Assembly: GCA_001701135.1 (NCBI GenBank)
Contig: DAAN01000014.1
Location: 1 to 64,000 of the forward strand
Source of the DNA: Bacteroidales bacterium H3
GTDB taxonomy: Bacteria > Bacteroidota > Bacteroidia > Bacteroidales > Muribaculaceae
DNA: 64,000 bases
Reading direction: 5' to 3'
Part shown: in pieces, positions 29,393 to 38,732 of the stretch
How the letters are laid out: every line of letters begins with the position of its first letter
Position numbering within the stretch: the stretch's first letter is position 1
Notes under the pieces: generated by a model
Seen by the model: the letters and a program-made list of their open reading frames with translations, nothing else
Told to the model about the DNA's origin: nothing
The model's database searches: none
Position numbers and translations under genes: made by a program

Positions 29393-30553
29393 ATGAACCG
29401 ACTTTTATTGACCCTCCTGCAATCCGATTTGCTCCCGGGATTAAATCCCGCTCCCGCCGACACAACTAAAGTGAGCAAAGCCGCCGCCGACATAGCCCAG
29501 CTCAAGCAGCTTTCTTTTGAAGAGCTGATTGACAAAATTGCCCGTTCGGCGGTGGATTTCGCCACCAATCTGCTGCTGGCGATTGTGGTGTTCTATATCG
29601 GCCGTTTTATCATCCGAAAAATCTACAAGCTGGTAAATTCCATCTTTGTCAGCCGACATATTGACCGGTCGTTATCGACTTTCATACTGTCGCTGATCAA
29701 TATTTTGCTCTATTTCATTCTGATAGTGACGGTGATAGGTGTTCTCGGCATAGAGACCACCTCATTCCTGGCCATCTTCGCCTCGGCTGGTGTAGCAATC
29801 GGCATGGCGCTGTCGGGCACATTGCAGAATTTCGCCGGCGGAGTGCTCATATTGCTGCTCAAACCTTATAGGATAGGGGATTACATCGAGGTACAGGGAT
29901 ATGCCGGCACAGTCAAGGAGATTCAGATTTTCTTCACGGTGATCACCACCTACGACAATAAATCGATAATGATACCCAACGGCGGACTGTCGACAGGATC
30001 GGTCAACAACTGGTCGCGCGAGAGCCACAGGCGTGTATCATGGGATATTGCAATCAGTTATGGCGACGATGTCACGGCCGCACGCAAGGCTATCCTTGAA
30101 ATGTTTGCCGCCGACGAGCGCATCATGCCCGCCGAGCATCCCTCCGAAACTCCTGTTTCGGGAAAGTCGGCCACTGCATTGGGCGATGTGGTCGAGTGTA
30201 GTTCGGAAGATGACAATGAATGCAATGACGAAAACGGCGGCGCGGAGAAGATCAAGAACCCGTCGGTGTGGCGCCGGATTTTCCATCATGCACGTGCCGT
30301 GCGCGAGATGCGCGAGGCTGAGGCTCAGCGGCGGAGAAACGACCGCCGCGCGCTCGCGCGAAAGAAAGATTATTCGCCTAACGTGCTGCTCAACAGTCTC
30401 GGCGATTCATCGGTCAATCTGCAGGTGCGAGCATGGGTGAAGACTCCCGAATACTGGAATGTTTATTATCACTACAACGAAAAATTCTACGAGGAGCTCC
30501 CCGGCCACGGAATCCACTTCCCGTTCCCGCAGATGGATGTGCATGTGAAATGA
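29393..30553 (+). CDS. MscS-type mechanosensitive channel with charged insertion
   Basis: Membrane channel that releases solutes under hypo-osmotic shock. The 386-residue protein has three predicted membrane segments (near residues 58-75, 98-118 and 124-160). The pore helix SAGVAIGMALSGTLQNFAGGVLILLLKPYRIGDYIEV is canonical, followed by the beta domain. The C-terminal alpha/beta domain (VTAARKAILEMFAADERI ... LGDSSVNLQVRAWVKTPEYW) is interrupted at residues about 247-328. The roughly 80-residue insert is acidic first (SSEDDNECNDE) and strongly basic later (RRRNDRRALARKK). Family members normally have only about 10-15 residues there. The N-terminus lacks a clear signal peptide. Confidence 0.9.
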   Translation: MNRLLLTLLQSDLLPGLNPAPADTTKVSKAAADIAQLKQLSFEELIDKIARSAVDFATNLLLAIVVFYIGRFIIRKIYKLVNSIFVSRHIDRSLSTFILSLINILLYFILIVTVIGVLGIETTSFLAIFASAGVAIGMALSGTLQNFAGGVLILLLKPYRIGDYIEVQGYAGTVKEIQIFFTVITTYDNKSIMIPNGGLSTGSVNNWSRESHRRVSWDIAISYGDDVTAARKAILEMFAADERIMPAEHPSETPVSGKSATALGDVVECSSEDDNECNDENGGAEKIKNPSVWRRIFHHARAVREMREAEAQRRRNDRRALARKKDYSPNVLLNSLGDSSVNLQVRAWVKTPEYWNVYYHYNEKFYEELPGHGIHFPFPQMDVHVK

Positions 30554-30606
30554 CAGAGGCTGCACCTGCGGATCTTCGTGTCGAAGGGCGCGGGTGCAGC
30601 CTCGTG
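30554..30606. terminator. Strong hairpin between mscS and rnpB
   Basis: GAGGCTGCACCTGCG (30556-30570) pairs with CGCGGGTGCAGCCTC (30589-30603), 15 bp with one G-U. There is no T tract on either side, but its place between two convergent transcription units suggests a stop or mRNA 3'-end stabiliser. Confidence 0.65.
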
Positions 30607-30613
30607 TGTAAGG

Positions 30614-31046
30614 AAAGGCAGCCGGGCTGTAAGCCGGGTTATGTCGGCGTGCGGGTTTCGTTGACCTTTTGGGGCGAAGACCTTGCACTCCGGTCCGTCA
30701 TTTATCTATGCCGTGCGTTGCCGCGCGGCTAATTGCGGAAGCGAAAGCCTCCGACGGTAGCAGTCTACCCTCCGGCAACGGACGAGCAGCCCTTAAATGC
30801 CGGTTTACTTGACCTTGCAACCCATAAGACGTGCGGCATGCCGCCTCTCAGCGGCACCCGGTGGGCTCTTACCCCACCTTCTCACCCTTACTCCGCGGCT
30901 CAGAGGCCGCGGAGCGGTTGTTTTCTTCCACGTTGATTCTGCAGTTGCCCGCAGCTTCCTGTTAGGAAGTATGGTGCTCTTTGTTGCCCGGACTTTCCTC
31001 CGACAGCGTTCGTAAACCTGCCGGCGACGGACCGCCCGGCTGCCTA
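30614..31046 (-). ncRNA. rnpB: RNase P RNA (bacterial class A)
   Basis: Catalytic RNA that trims the 5' leader of pre-tRNAs. The conserved 5' core GAGGAAAGTCCGGGC is read on the minus strand at about 31001-30987. The terminal P1 helix is formed by AGGCAGCCGGGC at the 5' end (31044-31033) and GCCCGGCTGCCT at the 3' end (30627-30616). Size of about 430 nt is typical for Bacteroidetes. A promoter with TAATTTTG (31062-31055) sits directly upstream. Any ORFs across this stretch are incidental. Exact ends are estimates. Confidence 0.95.
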
Positions 31047-31054
31047 ATGTTTTG

Positions 31055-31084
31055 CAAAATTACAGTTTTTTCGTGTAACGGCAA
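31055..31084 (-). promoter_or_regulatory. Promoter of rnpB
   Basis: On the minus strand, TTG (31084-31082), a 19-nt spacer and TAATTTTG (31062-31055). It places the start of transcription near 31051-31046, consistent with the 5' end of the P1 helix. Confidence 0.8.
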
Positions 31085-31105
31085 CGAAAACTCACGGAAA
31101 ATTCG

Positions 31106-31113
31106 TATTTTTG
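31106..31113 (+). promoter_or_regulatory. -7 element of the SpoU methyltransferase gene
   Basis: TATTTTTG followed only 6 nt later by the ATG at 31120. If this is the promoter, the mRNA has at most a few leader nucleotides. No clear -33 element, so it may be weak. Confidence 0.5.
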
Positions 31114-31119
31114 CAATTC

Positions 31120-31914
31120 ATGAAGCTCACCAACACACAGCGTAAACTGATATTATCGCTTGCTTCGGCCCGTCAGCGCCGAAGCAGGGGGCTGTTTGTG
31201 GCCGAAGGGATAAGGTCGCTCCGCGAACTGTTACCCTCGTTTCAGTTGCAATGGCTGGTGGCAACACCCCTCTGGCTCGAGGAGAATGCCTCGCTGCCCG
31301 GCGAAATGTGCATTCCCGCCGACCGGTTGCTGACCGCTTCAGCCGATGACATGCGGCGCATATCGTCGATGCAGACCCCTCAGGGCGTGATGGGTGTATT
31401 CAGTATGCCTGTAGATGAGCCGTTTGACGTGTCGGCGCTCCGGCGCGATCCCGCCCGGCTTGTGCTCGCCCTTGACACAATTCAGGATCCAGGAAACCTC
31501 GGCACTATCATCCGTGTGGCCGACTGGTTTGGCATCGACACCGTGTTGGCATCGCATGAGACGGCCGATCAGTTCAGCCCGAAAGTGGTGCAGTCGACCA
31601 TGGGCGCTCTGGCGCGTGTGAGAGTGCATTATTGCGATCTGTGCGGCACCCTCGGTGCGCTTGTCGCCGCGGGAGTGCCGGTTTACGGCACTATGCTCGA
31701 CGGAGGCGATCTCTACAGCACTCCGCTCACCGCGGGAGGTGTGATAGTGATGGGCAACGAAGGCAACGGCATCTCCGATGCTGTGGCCGCAACGCTCACC
31801 TGCCGCATCCGCATCCCTTCGTTCCCTCCCGGCGCCACTACCGTGGAATCGCTCAATGTCGGCACTGCCACAGCCATCACAGTGGCCGAGTTCCGCCGCA
31901 GAATAATTCATTGA
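31120..31914 (+). CDS. SpoU/TrmH family RNA 2'-O-methyltransferase
   Basis: A 264-residue SPOUT methyltransferase that uses S-adenosylmethionine to methylate a ribose in rRNA or tRNA. ATG at 31120 is preferred; a TTG three codons earlier lies inside the promoter element. The N-terminal substrate-binding domain starts LTNTQRKLILSLASARQRRSRGLFVAEG. The SPOUT knot shows LVLALDTIQDPGNLGTIIRVADWFG (motif 1), VVQSTMGALARV, VIVMGNEGNGISD (motif 2) and SLNVGTATAITVAEFRR (motif 3). Exact target (RlmB-like or other) is not decidable. radA follows after 2 nt. Confidence 0.92.
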   Translation: MKLTNTQRKLILSLASARQRRSRGLFVAEGIRSLRELLPSFQLQWLVATPLWLEENASLPGEMCIPADRLLTASADDMRRISSMQTPQGVMGVFSMPVDEPFDVSALRRDPARLVLALDTIQDPGNLGTIIRVADWFGIDTVLASHETADQFSPKVVQSTMGALARVRVHYCDLCGTLGALVAAGVPVYGTMLDGGDLYSTPLTAGGVIVMGNEGNGISDAVAATLTCRIRIPSFPPGATTVESLNVGTATAITVAEFRRRIIH

Positions 31915-31916
31915 CT

Positions 31917-33293
31917 ATGGCAAAACCCAAGGAAAAATCAGTGTGGTTCTGCACCGAGTGCGGCAACGATTCTCCTAAATGGGAGGGCCGGTGCCCCGTT
32001 TGCGGCGCATGGAACAGTATGGTCGAGGAAAAGGTGAAGAGCACCCGGCAGGGGGCAACGAAATCACCTCTTGGCCGCACGCCCGAATCAGTGCCCCGCA
32101 AGGTGTCGGAGATCGAGACCGTGGCCGAACCCCGCATCCACATGCCCAGTGAGGAGCTGAACCGCGTGCTGGGCGGGGGGCTTGTGCCCGGTTCTATGGT
32201 GCTCATCGGCGGCGAGCCTGGTATCGGCAAATCCACGCTTGTGCTCCAGAACATTCTGGCGATAAAGTCGCGCCGCATGCTGTATGTGAGCGGCGAGGAG
32301 AGCGCCATGCAGATCAAACTTCGTGCCGACCGGCTCGGACGCATGAGCGATAACTGCTACGTGGTCACCGAGACATCGCTCGAAAGCATCTTTGCCCATA
32401 TAGAGAAAGTGCAACCCGAACTGCTTATTGTCGACTCTATCCAGACAATCGCCTCTGACGACATCGAGTCGTCGGCCGGCAGTGTCAGCCAGGTGCGTGA
32501 GTGCGCTGCCCGGCTGCTCCGCTATGCCAAGCAGACTGGCGTGCCGGTGATGCTGATCGGGCATATCAATAAGGAGGGCTCTCTGGCCGGCCCGAAGGTG
32601 CTTGAACATATTGTCGACGCGGTGCTCCAGTTCGAGGGGGACCGCCAGTATATGTACCGCATACTCCGCGCCATTAAAAACCGTTTCGGCAATACTTCCG
32701 AGCTCGGCATATATGAAATGTGTCAGCGAGGCCTCAGGGAGGTGACCAACCCGTCGGAAATGCTTGTGTCGCAGCACGATGGCCAGCAGCTTTCGGGTTG
32801 TGCCGTCGGTGTCACCATCGAAGGCGCCCGCCCTTTCCTGATCGAGGCTCAGGCTCTGGTGAGCACAGCGGCCTATGGCACGCCACAGCGCTCAGTCACC
32901 GGTTTCGACTCCAAACGCATGAACATGCTGCTGGCGGTGCTCGAGAAGCGTGTGGGATTCAAACTCGCTCAGAAGGATGTGTTTCTCAACATCGCCGGCG
33001 GTTTGAAAGTGGCCGATCCGGCGCTTGATCTCGCAGTCATCGCCGCTATCCTTTCGTCTAATGTCGACATGGCTATTCCCGCCGGTGTCTGTCTCAGCGG
33101 CGAGGTTGGCCTCAGCGGCGAGATCCGTCCGGTCACGCGCATGGAGCAACGTGTGCGTGAGGCTGAAAAACTCGGCATGCGTCAGATACTTATACCCCGC
33201 GGTTCGCTAAAAGGTGTCGACCGGTCGAAATTCACCATAGATGTGGTTGAGGTGACTAAGGTCGAGGAAGCGTTCCGCCATCTTTTCTCCTGA
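31917..33293 (+). CDS. radA: DNA repair protein RadA
   Basis: RecA-like ATPase (Sms) that promotes branch migration in recombinational repair. The 458-residue protein begins MAKPKEKSVWFCTECGNDS; the longer frame upstream is not used because it overlaps the methyltransferase. The zinc ribbon has CTECG and CPVCG. Walker A is GGEPGIGKST (near residue 100), the RadA-specific KNRFG motif is present (AIKNRFGNTSE) and a Lon-like C-terminal domain follows (SAGSVSQVRE, LDLAVIAAILSS). Starts 2 nt after the methyltransferase stop, so probably co-transcribed. Confidence 0.96.
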   Translation: MAKPKEKSVWFCTECGNDSPKWEGRCPVCGAWNSMVEEKVKSTRQGATKSPLGRTPESVPRKVSEIETVAEPRIHMPSEELNRVLGGGLVPGSMVLIGGEPGIGKSTLVLQNILAIKSRRMLYVSGEESAMQIKLRADRLGRMSDNCYVVTETSLESIFAHIEKVQPELLIVDSIQTIASDDIESSAGSVSQVRECAARLLRYAKQTGVPVMLIGHINKEGSLAGPKVLEHIVDAVLQFEGDRQYMYRILRAIKNRFGNTSELGIYEMCQRGLREVTNPSEMLVSQHDGQQLSGCAVGVTIEGARPFLIEAQALVSTAAYGTPQRSVTGFDSKRMNMLLAVLEKRVGFKLAQKDVFLNIAGGLKVADPALDLAVIAAILSSNVDMAIPAGVCLSGEVGLSGEIRPVTRMEQRVREAEKLGMRQILIPRGSLKGVDRSKFTIDVVEVTKVEEAFRHLFS

Positions 33294-33313
33294 TTATTAA
33301 ACAAGCTTTTAAA
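33292..33313 (-). repeat. Copy of the 17-nt dispersed element
   Basis: Reads AAAGCTTGTTTAATAAT on the minus strand, immediately after the radA stop codon. It is followed on the plus strand by an A/T-rich run (TTTTAAAAAATTTTTTT) that could form a weak terminator. Confidence 0.65.
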
Positions 33314-33421
33314 AAATTTTTTTCACATCTCTGCAACTTTTGGCAACATACCTGAGTCTAATGTCAATGTGAATCATTCATCACAAAGATTTTTAAAAGA
33401 AACAACCATCATATCCAGCTT

Positions 33422-36259
33422 ATGAAAAGAATCTTTTCCCGACTCCTGCTTGTATTCATCGGAGTCGTGACATTCGCAACCACTGCCTCCGCGCAGATGA
33501 CCGATCCGCTGCCCCTTGACCCGGCAGTGCGTAAGGGCACCCTTCCCAACGGTCTCACTTATTATGTGCGTCACAACGAGACCCCCAAAGGTCAGGCCGA
33601 TTTCTACATCGCTCAGAAAGTCGGCTCAATCCTCGAAGAAGAGAACCAGCGCGGTCTGGCCCACTTCCTGGAGCATATGTGCTTCAACGGCACCGAGAAT
33701 TTCCCCGGCAACCAGATCGTTTCGTGGCTCGAGACCAAGGGTGTGAAGTTTGGCCGTGACCTCAACGCCTACACTGCCGTCGACGAAACAGTCTACAATA
33801 TCAACAATGTGCCCGTTGCCAACAACGTGGCTGTGCAGGACTCATGCCTCCTTATCCTCCACGACTGGGCCGACGGTCTTCTGCTTCTCACAGAGGAGAT
33901 CGACAAGGAGCGCGGTGTGATTCACGAGGAGTGGCGCATGCGCAACGTGGGTCAGATGCGACTCATGGAACAACTTCTGCCCACCGTCTATCCCGGTTCG
34001 AAATATGGCCACCGTCTGCCTATCGGCACCATGGAGGTGGTCGACAATTTCAAGCCTCAGGCTCTCCGCGACTACTATGAAGCATGGTATCGCCCCGACC
34101 AGCAGGGTATTATCGTAGTCGGCGACATCGATGTCGACCGCATCGAGAACAAAATCAAAGAGCTGTTCGGCCCCATCAAGATGCCTGCCGACGCTAAGGA
34201 GCGTGCTTATGAACCTGTTCCCGACAACGCCGAGACCATCTACGCCATCGGCGCCGACCCCGAGATGGACAACGCCCGCGCCATGCTTTTCTTCAAGTCC
34301 GACGTTATCCCCGTGGAGATGCGCAACACCATGATTTATGAGATTCAGGATGCTGTGACCTCTCTGGCCACCATGATGCTCAACAATCGTCTGGACGAAA
34401 TCACCGCAAGCCCCGACGCTCCCATGGCCGCTGCCGGTTCGATGTATGGCAACTTCTACCTCTCCAAGACCAAGGACGCACTCACCGGCGTGGTTATCGG
34501 CAAGGATGGCGACATCCTCAACGGTCTCAAATCGGTTTACCGCGAGATTCTCCGCGCAAAGCGCGGCGGTTTCACCATCAGCGAGTATGACCGTGCCCGC
34601 GAAGAGCTGCTTTCGCGTTTGGAAAAGCAATACAACAACCGCGAGAAGACCGAGAACAATACCTACGTGCAGGAATATGTGCGCAATTTTATCGACAATG
34701 AGCCCGCTCCCGGAATCGAATTTGAATATCAGACAGCCAAAATGATTCTTCCCCAGCTTCCCGTGGATGCGATCAACCAGGCTTTCAAGGAACTTGTGAC
34801 CGACAGCAACCGCGTTGTGATGGTGATGATGCCTGAGAAAGAGGGTTTCACCGTTCCCACTGTAGACCAGGTTAAGCAGGCTATGGCTGAAGTCGACGCC
34901 GAGGATATCGCCGCATTTGTCGACGAAGTGAAAGCCGAACCCCTCATCGCCAACCTCCCCGCTCCCGGCAAGGTGGTAAGCACCCGCGAGCTTCCCGAAT
35001 GGGGTGCTGTGGAATGGACACTCTCCAACGGCGCTAAGGTTGTGGCCAAACACACCGACTTCAAGGCCGACGAAATCGCGATGGACGCTGTCGCTCTCGG
35101 CGGTACATCCATCTATCCCGACAGCTACAACGAGACTCTGGTGGCTCTCCCCATGATGCTCCAGCAGTATGGTCTGGGTACCTACACCTACAAGGATCTC
35201 CAGAAATATCTCGCAGGCAAGCAGTGCCGTGTCTCCATGTCGTTCGACACCTATTACCGCGACATCTATGGCAACTCCACTCCCAAGGATCTAAAGACCA
35301 TGATGGAGCTGCTCTACAGCAACTTCACCCAGTTCAACCTCAGTGCCGACGAGTTGCAGGCTACCAAGAACACCATGATCGGCGTTCTCCACAATCAGGA
35401 GACCAATCCCCAGTATATCTTCGGTGCCGACGTGGCCAAAGCCCTCTACAGCAATTCCCGCAAATATGTGATCAGCACCGCCGCAATCGAGGCTGCCAAG
35501 CTCGACCAGATCACAAAGATTGTGAAGGATGCCACCGCCAATGCCGCCGACTACACATTCTTCTTCGCCGGTAACTTCGATCCCGCTCAGCTGCAGGCTC
35601 TCTGCGAGCAGTATATAGCTACTCTCCCCGGCGATGCCGCTACTGCCCAGACCAAGCTGGCCAAACCCAACCCCGCCTTCGCTATTCAGAAGGGCGACAA
35701 AGTTGTCAAGTTCACCGCTCCTATGCAGACACCCCAGACTTTCGCAGCCGTGATTGAGTTTGGTAAACTTCCCTATACTCCCAAGAATGTGCTTCTTGCC
35801 AGCATCGCCGGACAAATTCTTACCCAGCGTCTGCTCACCACTGTACGCGAGGATATGGGTGCCGTCTACTCTATCTCGGCCTACGGAAGCATGAACCGCA
35901 CCGATATCGAGAACGCTACTCTGGAGTCTATGTTCCCCATGAAACCCGAGATGCAGGACCAGGTGCTCGAGGTAATCGCCAAAGAGTTCGCCAACATGGA
36001 ATCCAACATCAAGGCTGAGGAACTCAACAAGGTTGTGGAATATATGGTGAAAGACACTACCGAAAAACTTGAGAAGAACAGCAGCTGGCTCAATGGCATG
36101 TCAGGCGCTGCCATCAACGGTGTTGACACCTTCAACGGCAAGGTCGACCTGCTGAAGACTCTCACCGTGGCTGACGTACAGAACTATGTCAAGGAACTCA
36201 ACGCCCAGGGCAACTACCGCGTAATCCTCCTCAACCCCGAGGAAACTCCCGCAAAGTGA
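33422..36259 (+). CDS. Exported M16 family zinc metalloprotease (two-domain)
   Basis: Insulinase-type peptidase of 945 residues with signal peptide MKRIFSRLLLVFIGVVTFA, cleaved near ASAQ. The active half has the inverted zinc motif HFLEHM (HxxEH, near residue 81), with GRDLNAYTAVDETVYNI nearby. The C-terminal half repeats the fold without the zinc motif, as usual for pitrilysin-like proteins. Together the two halves should form a clam-like peptidase chamber in the periplasm. It stands alone between radA and an outer-membrane barrel gene and ends with a perfect 14-bp hairpin. Confidence 0.93.
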   Translation: MKRIFSRLLLVFIGVVTFATTASAQMTDPLPLDPAVRKGTLPNGLTYYVRHNETPKGQADFYIAQKVGSILEEENQRGLAHFLEHMCFNGTENFPGNQIVSWLETKGVKFGRDLNAYTAVDETVYNINNVPVANNVAVQDSCLLILHDWADGLLLLTEEIDKERGVIHEEWRMRNVGQMRLMEQLLPTVYPGSKYGHRLPIGTMEVVDNFKPQALRDYYEAWYRPDQQGIIVVGDIDVDRIENKIKELFGPIKMPADAKERAYEPVPDNAETIYAIGADPEMDNARAMLFFKSDVIPVEMRNTMIYEIQDAVTSLATMMLNNRLDEITASPDAPMAAAGSMYGNFYLSKTKDALTGVVIGKDGDILNGLKSVYREILRAKRGGFTISEYDRAREELLSRLEKQYNNREKTENNTYVQEYVRNFIDNEPAPGIEFEYQTAKMILPQLPVDAINQAFKELVTDSNRVVMVMMPEKEGFTVPTVDQVKQAMAEVDAEDIAAFVDEVKAEPLIANLPAPGKVVSTRELPEWGAVEWTLSNGAKVVAKHTDFKADEIAMDAVALGGTSIYPDSYNETLVALPMMLQQYGLGTYTYKDLQKYLAGKQCRVSMSFDTYYRDIYGNSTPKDLKTMMELLYSNFTQFNLSADELQATKNTMIGVLHNQETNPQYIFGADVAKALYSNSRKYVISTAAIEAAKLDQITKIVKDATANAADYTFFFAGNFDPAQLQALCEQYIATLPGDAATAQTKLAKPNPAFAIQKGDKVVKFTAPMQTPQTFAAVIEFGKLPYTPKNVLLASIAGQILTQRLLTTVREDMGAVYSISAYGSMNRTDIENATLESMFPMKPEMQDQVLEVIAKEFANMESNIKAEELNKVVEYMVKDTTEKLEKNSSWLNGMSGAAINGVDTFNGKVDLLKTLTVADVQNYVKELNAQGNYRVILLNPEETPAK

Positions 36260-36295
36260 TAGCAGCCCATTATTGACCCCATACACTTGAATAAT

Positions 36296-36330
36296 GACAG
36301 CGAGGAGGCCACCCGGCCTCCTCGCTGTTC
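36296..36330 (+). terminator. Terminator hairpin of the M16 protease gene
   Basis: A perfect 14-bp stem, ACAGCGAGGAGGCC (36297-36310) against GGCCTCCTCGCTGT (36315-36328), with a 4-nt loop and a short TCTTCTAA tail. Confidence 0.8.
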
Positions 36331-36375
36331 TTCTAAATATTTAGCAACAATATTTTAAAATTTGAAATAATTTGT

Positions 36376-36383
36376 TAATTTTG
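36376..36383 (+). promoter_or_regulatory. -7 element of the barrel gene at 36437
   Basis: TAATTTTG, about 50 nt of leader before the ATG. No perfect -33 element; the region is very A+T rich. Confidence 0.55.
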
Positions 36384-36436
36384 CAATTGAATTGGCGTTA
36401 CTCTGTATAGAAATATGATAAATAGAGCATTTTAAT

Positions 36437-38731
36437 ATGGCACGTTTAACTATACTGATTATTTCATTGATTAGTTCACTCCTGACACTCAATGCAAGAA
36501 CTATTCAGGGCATAGTCCTGTCTTCCAACGATTCAACAGCCGTTGCCGGCGCTAATTGCCGACTTATTGCTGATGGCAAATTATTATCCGGCACAACAGC
36601 AGATGATGAGGGAGCGTTCTCTTTGGAAACCGAGGTTAAGTCAGTTCTCAACCTTGAAATTTCCATGACCGGGTTCTCGTCGACCAACATAATAATCGAA
36701 GCAGGGGGTAAGAATTTGAATATCGGCGCAATCTATCTTGACGAAGGGATAAACCTTAATGAGATAACTGTTACCGGCAATGCAGTAATCAACTCTAAAG
36801 GACGTACCATTATTTACCCTTCATCGTCTGATGTAAGAGCGTCGGCCACTACAATCGGTTTGTTTCAGAAGCTGCCTCTGGCCGGATTGCAGGCTAATCC
36901 CATAACCCGAGATTTCACTGTGGACGGCGGTGCCCCTGTAATTCTTATTAATGGAGTCCCTTCTTCCATTGATGATGTCAATGCTTTGAAACCTAAAGAT
37001 ATTGAGAAAATCGAATATTCAAGATTTACTCCTGCCCGGTATGCCGATTCAGGCAATACAGGATTTCTTAATATCATTTTGAAACAAAGAAATGACGGCG
37101 GCCAAGTCTATGCCTGGGGTCGAAGTGCCGTGAACACTGCTTTCGTGGACGCCAATGTCAGAGCTTCGTATCATCAGGGGCCTTCTCAGTTCACCTTTCA
37201 GTATATTCCTTCGTGGAGAAACTATCAGAAAGTGTATGACAATATTACAGAAAGTTATATCGGCAATGATTTTCGCGTGAACCTTGAAGAACATGACCGG
37301 AATCCGTTCAACTATCACAATCATGCATTAAGGTTAAAGTATGATTATAGCTCGGGCTCAAAAACATTGTTTTCGGCAACATTCTCCGCTACTCCCCATT
37401 TTAAGAAGAGTCGCGCTATCGCCCATACTATAGATTCGGAACTTGGAACATATGACAACAACAACCTGTCCACCAGTAAAAATTTCACCCCCTCGCTCGA
37501 CTTGTTCCTGCGTCAGGATTTCAATGAAAACAACTCGTTGGAAGCACAGGTGGTAGGCACCTTGAGCTCAAACGACTATCGCCGTGACAATCATTACATT
37601 TTTTCGGATGGCAGCGAAGAGTCATATATCATGAATGTTGACAGCCGACGAAGTTCATTGATTTCAGAATTGAGTTATATTCATGCCTTTAGCGAAAAAA
37701 CTTCGCTTTCTGCCGGATTCCAGAATACCGTATCGCGCAGCAAAAACACTTATCTTAACTCCGATTACAAGCCGATACTGTCGGAAAATAACAACTATGT
37801 CTATGTGCGTCTGGGGCAAAGTGTCGGCAAGTTTTATTTTGCATTGGCTACAGGTGCCAAACTGTTTTGGATAAAAAACGACCTGAACAAACGTAATTTT
37901 ATAAGAAATCTTTCAAGTGCCAAGGTGTCCTGGGATATAAGCGATAACTGGAGTGTGCAAGGGTCATTCCGATATTCTCCGGCCATTCCATCTCTAAGTG
38001 CTCTAACCGATAATCCGCAGCAAACCACTCCTTATCTGATTTCAAACGGTAATCCCGATCTGAAAGTGGCTGAAAATTTTCTATATACCATTGGCGCGGA
38101 CTATACTTATAAAAAATTTCAGGCGTCCTTTCGGTCAGCCTTCGCCAATACAAGCCACTGCGCAATCAGCGACATTACTTATCTTGGCGATGGATTGTTT
38201 CTGTCGCAGACAGTCAATGCCAAATATCGGAGAGTTTTTCAGAATGACCTGACTTTGCGCGTCAGCGGTATTCACGGCTTTGGAGTAAGTCTTTATATGT
38301 GCCTCGCACATTATCAGACCGCCGGTGTAGACTGGAGTCATAAACTCACATCTTTTGATGGAAGCATCAACATTTGGTGGAATAAAGGCCCGTTTACCAT
38401 AACATACTGGCGTAAACTTCCGGGTAAATACCTCAGTGGCAGGTATGTAGGCAAGGAGGAGAATGGTGATGCGTTAGGGTTTGAATGGCAGCCTGACAAA
38501 CACTGGACTGTAGGCGCAAACTGGATGTATATGTTCGACAGGAAGGGCACACGCTATCCGGCATGGAACTACTCATCGGTCAATCCGTCATATCGTGAAC
38601 GCTATATCAAGAATAACGGGAATATGGTGGTGATTTCGGCAAGTTATTCTGCTGATTTCGGTTCAATTTTCCGCATTGCACGTCGAAATCTGAATAACTC
38701 TGACAATGGATCATCCCTGCTGAAATTTTGA
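36437..38731 (+). CDS. TonB-receptor-like outer-membrane protein, A+T rich
   Basis: A 764-residue outer-membrane protein with signal peptide (MARLTILIISLISSLLTLNA). Residues 22-105 form a carboxypeptidase-regulatory-like domain (IQGIVLSSNDSTAVAGANC). A plug-like segment follows (FQKLPLAGLQANP, GGAPVILINGVPSSIDDVNALKPKDIEKIEYSR), then a large beta-barrel. It resembles the outer membrane beta-barrel (OMP_b-brl_3) class of TonB-dependent proteins; no SusD partner is adjacent. The base composition is visibly more A+T rich than the flanking genes, suggesting transfer. Its stop lies 1 nt from the stop of the convergent buk gene. The ligand is unknown. Confidence 0.8.
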   Translation: MARLTILIISLISSLLTLNARTIQGIVLSSNDSTAVAGANCRLIADGKLLSGTTADDEGAFSLETEVKSVLNLEISMTGFSSTNIIIEAGGKNLNIGAIYLDEGINLNEITVTGNAVINSKGRTIIYPSSSDVRASATTIGLFQKLPLAGLQANPITRDFTVDGGAPVILINGVPSSIDDVNALKPKDIEKIEYSRFTPARYADSGNTGFLNIILKQRNDGGQVYAWGRSAVNTAFVDANVRASYHQGPSQFTFQYIPSWRNYQKVYDNITESYIGNDFRVNLEEHDRNPFNYHNHALRLKYDYSSGSKTLFSATFSATPHFKKSRAIAHTIDSELGTYDNNNLSTSKNFTPSLDLFLRQDFNENNSLEAQVVGTLSSNDYRRDNHYIFSDGSEESYIMNVDSRRSSLISELSYIHAFSEKTSLSAGFQNTVSRSKNTYLNSDYKPILSENNNYVYVRLGQSVGKFYFALATGAKLFWIKNDLNKRNFIRNLSSAKVSWDISDNWSVQGSFRYSPAIPSLSALTDNPQQTTPYLISNGNPDLKVAENFLYTIGADYTYKKFQASFRSAFANTSHCAISDITYLGDGLFLSQTVNAKYRRVFQNDLTLRVSGIHGFGVSLYMCLAHYQTAGVDWSHKLTSFDGSINIWWNKGPFTITYWRKLPGKYLSGRYVGKEENGDALGFEWQPDKHWTVGANWMYMFDRKGTRYPAWNYSSVNPSYRERYIKNNGNMVVISASYSADFGSIFRIARRNLNNSDNGSSLLKF

Positions 38732-38732
38732 T

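Noticed and set aside
30433..31015. Several plus-strand ORFs across 30.4-31.0 kb
   Set aside because: They cover the end of mscS and the RNase P RNA gene; the sequence is explained by conserved RNA structure on the minus strand.
33842..35053. 403-codon minus-strand frame inside the M16 protease gene
   Set aside because: Antisense shadow of a well-supported peptidase; the translation has no signal, motif or domain.
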